This document shows positions 61,347 to 64,000 of a stretch of DNA of 64,000 bases, one piece after another. The DNA is from a bacterium (GTDB lineage Bacteria > Acidobacteriota > Polarisedimenticolia > Polarisedimenticolales > Polarisedimenticolaceae). The translations under genes and the position numbers were made by a program. The stretch's first letter is position 1, and the number at the start of each line of letters is the position of its first letter. Below the pieces are notes generated by a model, which was not told where the DNA came from, ran no database searches, and saw only the letters and a list, made by a program, of their open reading frames with translations. The stretch lies in NCBI GenBank assembly GCA_024226515.1, contig JAAELQ010000265.1, positions 17,874 through 81,873 on the forward strand. Reading direction: 5' to 3'.

Positions 61347-62625
61347 GATCGACCGGAAACCCGCGATCGTTGCGCGGCCGCTGGGAGTCGCCGACGTCGT
61401 GACCTGCGTGCGCTGGGCGCGGCAGCACGACGTCCGGCTGACGATCAAGGGCGGCGGCCACAACATCGCGGGTCTCGCCGTCGCGGACGACGCGTTGACG
61501 CTCGACATGTCGGCGATGCGCGGCGTGTGGGTCGACACCGACGCGAACGTGGCCCACGCCCAGGCGGGTTGCCTGCTGGGCGACGTCGACCGCGAAACGC
61601 AGGTGCACGGCCTGGCGGCGGTCCTCGGCTTCGTCTCGGCCACCGGCATCGCCGGCCTGACGCTGGGCGGTGGCTTCGGATACATGACGCGCAAGTACGG
61701 CTGGACCAGCGACAACGTGCTGTCGATCCAGGTCGTGACGGCGGACGGCCGCGTGGTCCGCGCCTCGGAGAAGGAGAACCCCGATCTGTTCTGGGGGCTG
61801 CGCGGAGGCGGCGGCAACTTCGGCATCGCCACCGATTTCGAGTACAGGCTGTATCCGGTCGGGCCCGAGGTGATGGCGGGCGCGATCGCGTGGCGCGGCG
61901 ACGACACGGCGCAGGTGCTCGAGCTGTACGAGAAGGTGACGGCGAACGCCCCGTCGGAGCTGACCTGCCCGCTGGTGCTGCGCAACGCGCCGCCGGCGCC
62001 GTGGCTCGACAGGGACGTCCACGGCAAGCCCGTCACCGTGATCCTGTTCGCGTACTCGGGGTCCGTTGAGGAGGGGGCGAAGCTGGCGCAGCCACTGAAG
62101 TCCTTCGGCTCTCCCGTGGGGGACGTCATCCAGCCGCGACCGTACACGACGATCCAGAGCCTGCTCGACGGGACGCAGCCCAAGGGCCGGCGCTACTACT
62201 GGAAGTCGGAGTACGTGCCCGGCGTCGAGACCGAGCTGTTGACGAAGGCGGCCGAGCACGCGCGCAAGACGCAATCGCCGCATTCGGCCGTGATCGTCTT
62301 TCCGCTCGACGGCGCCCTCGGCCGATTGCCCGAGGATCACTCGGCCGTCGGCAACCGCGCCACCGGGGCGGTGATCAACATCGCGGGCTCGTGGGACGAC
62401 GCGGCCGAGGACCGGCAGCACATCGCGTGGGCCCGCGACACCTGGAGCGACATGCGCCGCTTCTCGACCGGAGGAACGTACATGAACTTCCTCACGGAGG
62501 AGGAGGGCGACGCGAGGATCCGCGACGCCTACGGCAGCAACTACGACAGGCTGATCGACGTCAAGACGACGTGGGACCCCGACAACTTCTTCAGCGTCAA
62601 CAAGAACGTGGTTCCGCGCGGCTGA
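61345..62625 (+). CDS. FAD-binding oxidoreductase (BBE type), 5'-truncated
   Basis: A 426-aa protein. PCMH-type FAD domain: ARQHDVRLTIKGGGHNIAGL with the His of GGGHN, and the Cys of AQAGCLLGDVDRET, which is the bicovalent-flavin pattern. Substrate domain and BBE end: WKSEYVPGVETELLTKAAEH, NYDRLIDVKTTWDPDNFFSV. Homologues usually have ~40 residues before MIDRKPAIVARP; here the frame starts at that point (ATG 61345, or GTG 61321 with eight residues unlike the family). Whether it still binds FAD normally is unclear. Ends about 40 bp before the marR gene. Confidence 0.72.
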   Translation: MIDRKPAIVARPLGVADVVTCVRWARQHDVRLTIKGGGHNIAGLAVADDALTLDMSAMRGVWVDTDANVAHAQAGCLLGDVDRETQVHGLAAVLGFVSATGIAGLTLGGGFGYMTRKYGWTSDNVLSIQVVTADGRVVRASEKENPDLFWGLRGGGGNFGIATDFEYRLYPVGPEVMAGAIAWRGDDTAQVLELYEKVTANAPSELTCPLVLRNAPPAPWLDRDVHGKPVTVILFAYSGSVEEGAKLAQPLKSFGSPVGDVIQPRPYTTIQSLLDGTQPKGRRYYWKSEYVPGVETELLTKAAEHARKTQSPHSAVIVFPLDGALGRLPEDHSAVGNRATGAVINIAGSWDDAAEDRQHIAWARDTWSDMRRFSTGGTYMNFLTEEEGDARIRDAYGSNYDRLIDVKTTWDPDNFFSVNKNVVPRG

Positions 62626-62629
62626 TCCC

Positions 62630-62665
62630 TTGCGCATCGTGACATTAGTTGTATAATACAACTAA
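62630..62665 (+). promoter_or_regulatory. MarR-type operator over the promoter, leaderless start
   Basis: A perfect palindrome covers 62645-62665: 10-bp arms TTAGTTGTAT and ATACAACTAA around one A. A TATAAT -10 box (62652-62657) lies inside it, with TTGCGC (62630-62635) 16 nt upstream as a plausible -35. The last operator base is the A of the ATG at 62665, so transcription should start on or next to the start codon. The AT-rich site stands out in this GC-rich genome. Likely autoregulated. Confidence 0.75.
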
Positions 62666-63165
62666 TGATTCGAGAAGACGCCAGGCTGCTGTTGCAGGGA
62701 CTGCGAGCGCTGATCCGCAGCCAGCAGATCTCCGAGCGAGCCAACGTCGCCTGCTGCGGCATGACCGTGGCCCAGGCCGCGACGCTCCATGCGCTGTACC
62801 TGGAGGGGCCGCGCAGGCTGGGTCCGCTGAGCCGGCGCCTCGGCATCACGCCCAGCACGCTGACCCGCAACGTGGAGCGCATCGAGGCTCGCGGCTGGGT
62901 CGAGCGCGTTGCCGACGCGGAGGACGCCCGGGCGACTCGTTTGCGCCTGACGCCGGCCGGCCGCAGGCAGGCGAGCACGATCGAGCAACAGAACGAGGCC
63001 GCCGCGGTGCAGCTGCTGGAGAGCCTCTCTCCCCGGCGCCGCGAGCGCGTGGTCCACGGATTGCTGGACCTGCTGGAGGCCCTGGAACAAGTCGCCGGCG
63101 CGGACTGTTCCGATCAGTTCGGGCCGATTCGCGAGTTTCTTGACGCACGTAGACAGATGAAATGA
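62665..63165 (+). CDS. MarR-family transcriptional regulator
   Basis: A 166-aa winged-helix protein. The DNA-binding part reads TVAQAATLHALYLEGPRRLG, PLSRRLGITPSTLTRNVERI, EARGWVERVADAEDARATRL, the pattern of MarR. A vicinal Cys pair (ANVACCGMT) at the start of the HTH region and a later Cys (GADCSDQF) could sense thiol-reactive compounds or arsenite; that is inference. The start codon is the end of its own palindromic operator. arsM begins 11 bp after its stop, so the two form an operon. Confidence 0.9.
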   Translation: MIREDARLLLQGLRALIRSQQISERANVACCGMTVAQAATLHALYLEGPRRLGPLSRRLGITPSTLTRNVERIEARGWVERVADAEDARATRLRLTPAGRRQASTIEQQNEAAAVQLLESLSPRRRERVVHGLLDLLEALEQVAGADCSDQFGPIREFLDARRQMK

Positions 63166-63176
63166 GGAGCGGAGTC

Positions 63177-64000
63177 ATGGAAAAAGTGCACGACGAGTCC
63201 ACGGTGGAACGAATTCGCGAGGAGTACTCGCGCATCGCCGAGCGCGGCGGGATCGCGGAGCAGGGCGAGTGCTGCGCGGGGACGGGCTCCTGTTCCCCGC
63301 AGTTCGGCTACGACAGCGGTGAGATCGAGGCGCTGCCCGACGGGGCCGACATGGGGCTCGGCTGCGGCGCCCCGGTGGGCGCGCTCGAGTTGCAGCCCGG
63401 CGAGACCGTGCTGGATCTGGGGTCGGGAGGCGGCATCGACGTCTTTCTCGCCGCCGGTCAGGTCGGTCCCGAGGGCCGTGTCATCGGCATCGACATGACG
63501 CCGAGCATGCTCGCGCTGGCGCGCAAGAACGCCGGCGAGGGCGGGTACGACAACGTCGAGTTCCGCGAGGGGAGGCTCGAGGCCCTGCCGGTCGACGACG
63601 CTTCGATCGACGCGGTCACGAGCAACTGCGTCATCAACCTGGTTCCCGACAAGCAGGCGGTGTACCGCGAGATCGCCCGCGTGTTGCGCCCCGGCGGTCG
63701 CGTGATCGTCTCCGACATCGTCGTCGAGCGCCCGCTGCCCGAATCGCTGCTGCGCGAGATGAACGAGGCCAACTGCGTCGTCACCGCGATCCTGCGGGAG
63801 CGTTATCTGGACGTCATCCGCGACGCGGGACTGGGCGAGCCCGAAGTTCTACGCGACATCGACTACCTGGCCGCCGCCGGCTGGGGCGACAGGGAGAGCA
63901 TGAACGAGGAGTCGCGCGCCCTGCTCGATCGCGCCGGGGTCGATTACGAGCAGATCCGGGACACGGTGCACTCGATCACCGTCCGGGCCTTCAAGAAGTA
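63177..64000 (+). CDS. arsM: Arsenite methyltransferase
   Basis: A SAM-dependent methyltransferase: 274 codons are visible and the stop codon (TA-) is cut by the window edge. SAM motif I is VLDLGSGGGIDVFLAAGQVG, with GIDMTPSMLALARKNA and ARVLRPGGRVIVSDIVVERP following. The arsenic-binding cysteines are present: C in ECCAGTGSC, SNCVINL and EANCVVTAI. It should methylate As(III). RBS GAGGAGCGGAG lies before ATG. It follows the MarR-type regulator by 11 bp, which suggests arsenic-responsive control. Confidence 0.9.
   Translation, partial: MEKVHDESTVERIREEYSRIAERGGIAEQGECCAGTGSCSPQFGYDSGEIEALPDGADMGLGCGAPVGALELQPGETVLDLGSGGGIDVFLAAGQVGPEGRVIGIDMTPSMLALARKNAGEGGYDNVEFREGRLEALPVDDASIDAVTSNCVINLVPDKQAVYREIARVLRPGGRVIVSDIVVERPLPESLLREMNEANCVVTAILRERYLDVIRDAGLGEPEVLRDIDYLAAAGWGDRESMNEESRALLDRAGVDYEQIRDTVHSITVRAFKK

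Noticed and set aside
60679..62661. A 660-aa minus-strand ORF over the FAD oxidoreductase
   Set aside because: Antisense shadow with no domain; the plus-strand protein has GGGHN and a BBE end.
1..64000. tRNA, rRNA, CRISPR array, prophage or integrase
   Set aside because: No cloverleaf-like, rRNA-like or spaced-repeat sequence and no phage or integrase protein was seen on reading; a covariance-model search would be decisive.

Overview
The window is GC-rich, densely coded bacterial chromosome with no rRNA, tRNA, CRISPR array or transposase gene that I can see, and no gene-free stretch above 300 bp. It looks like a Gram-negative from the Acidobacteriota or a near relative. Support for that is inferential: many signal-peptide outer-membrane barrels and an OmpA protein, Hanks-type kinases fused to beta-propeller or TPR modules, an acidobacterial-style VWFA-related protein, a sigma54 activator, multihaem cytochromes c and TPR proteins. 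I cannot fix the class.

Layout. 1-8.4 kb: end of a secreted protein, a sigma54 activator with a Ser/Thr kinase 4 bp downstream, a secreted protein and a multihaem cytochrome. 8.4-24.3 kb: MFS exporter, DUF481 barrel, C69 dipeptidase, an M48-like protein without its catalytic Glu, beta-helix protein, molybdopterin oxidoreductase, uracil-DNA glycosylase-like protein, small barrels and lipoprotein, a VOC-NTF2 fusion, a Tat-exported protein and DUF1697. 24.3-35.3 kb: a DUF169/VWFA/SGNH run, OmpA protein, gamma carbonic anhydrase, orphan ParA, GYD protein and a kinase-TPR protein. 35.4-43.3 kb: a peroxiredoxin-glutaredoxin fusion whose peroxidatic position is an in-frame TGA (probable selenocysteine), an XRE regulator with an ATTACC operator array, a MITE-like element sitting exactly between two convergent stop codons, an outer-membrane protein, an esterase and a CoA-transferase/GNAT fusion. 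43.3-51 kb: M1-type peptidase, octahaem-TPR lipoprotein, unknown secreted protein coupled to a rhomboid protease.

51.3-58.6 kb is the clearest functional unit: hdrC-hdrB-hdrA-mvhD-mvhG-mvhA, a hydrogenase maturation protease and a cyclic-nucleotide-binding protein, mostly with overlapping stop/start codons. This should make a soluble [NiFe]-hydrogenase/heterodisulfide-reductase-like complex, a kind of machine associated with flavin-based electron bifurcation. 58.8-64 kb: a lipase, small secreted proteins, a breakpoint at which two head-to-head genes both lose their 5' ends, and a MarR-type regulator with a perfect palindrome over its promoter, followed by arsM (arsenite methyltransferase), which reaches the right edge.

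Two themes run across the window. Several genes lack a Shine-Dalgarno sequence and instead carry a TANNNT-like -10 box 6-8 nt before the start codon, which suggests leaderless transcripts. A C-terminal module with a RGDL / F-Y-L-V pattern recurs in three separate secreted genes, two of them damaged.
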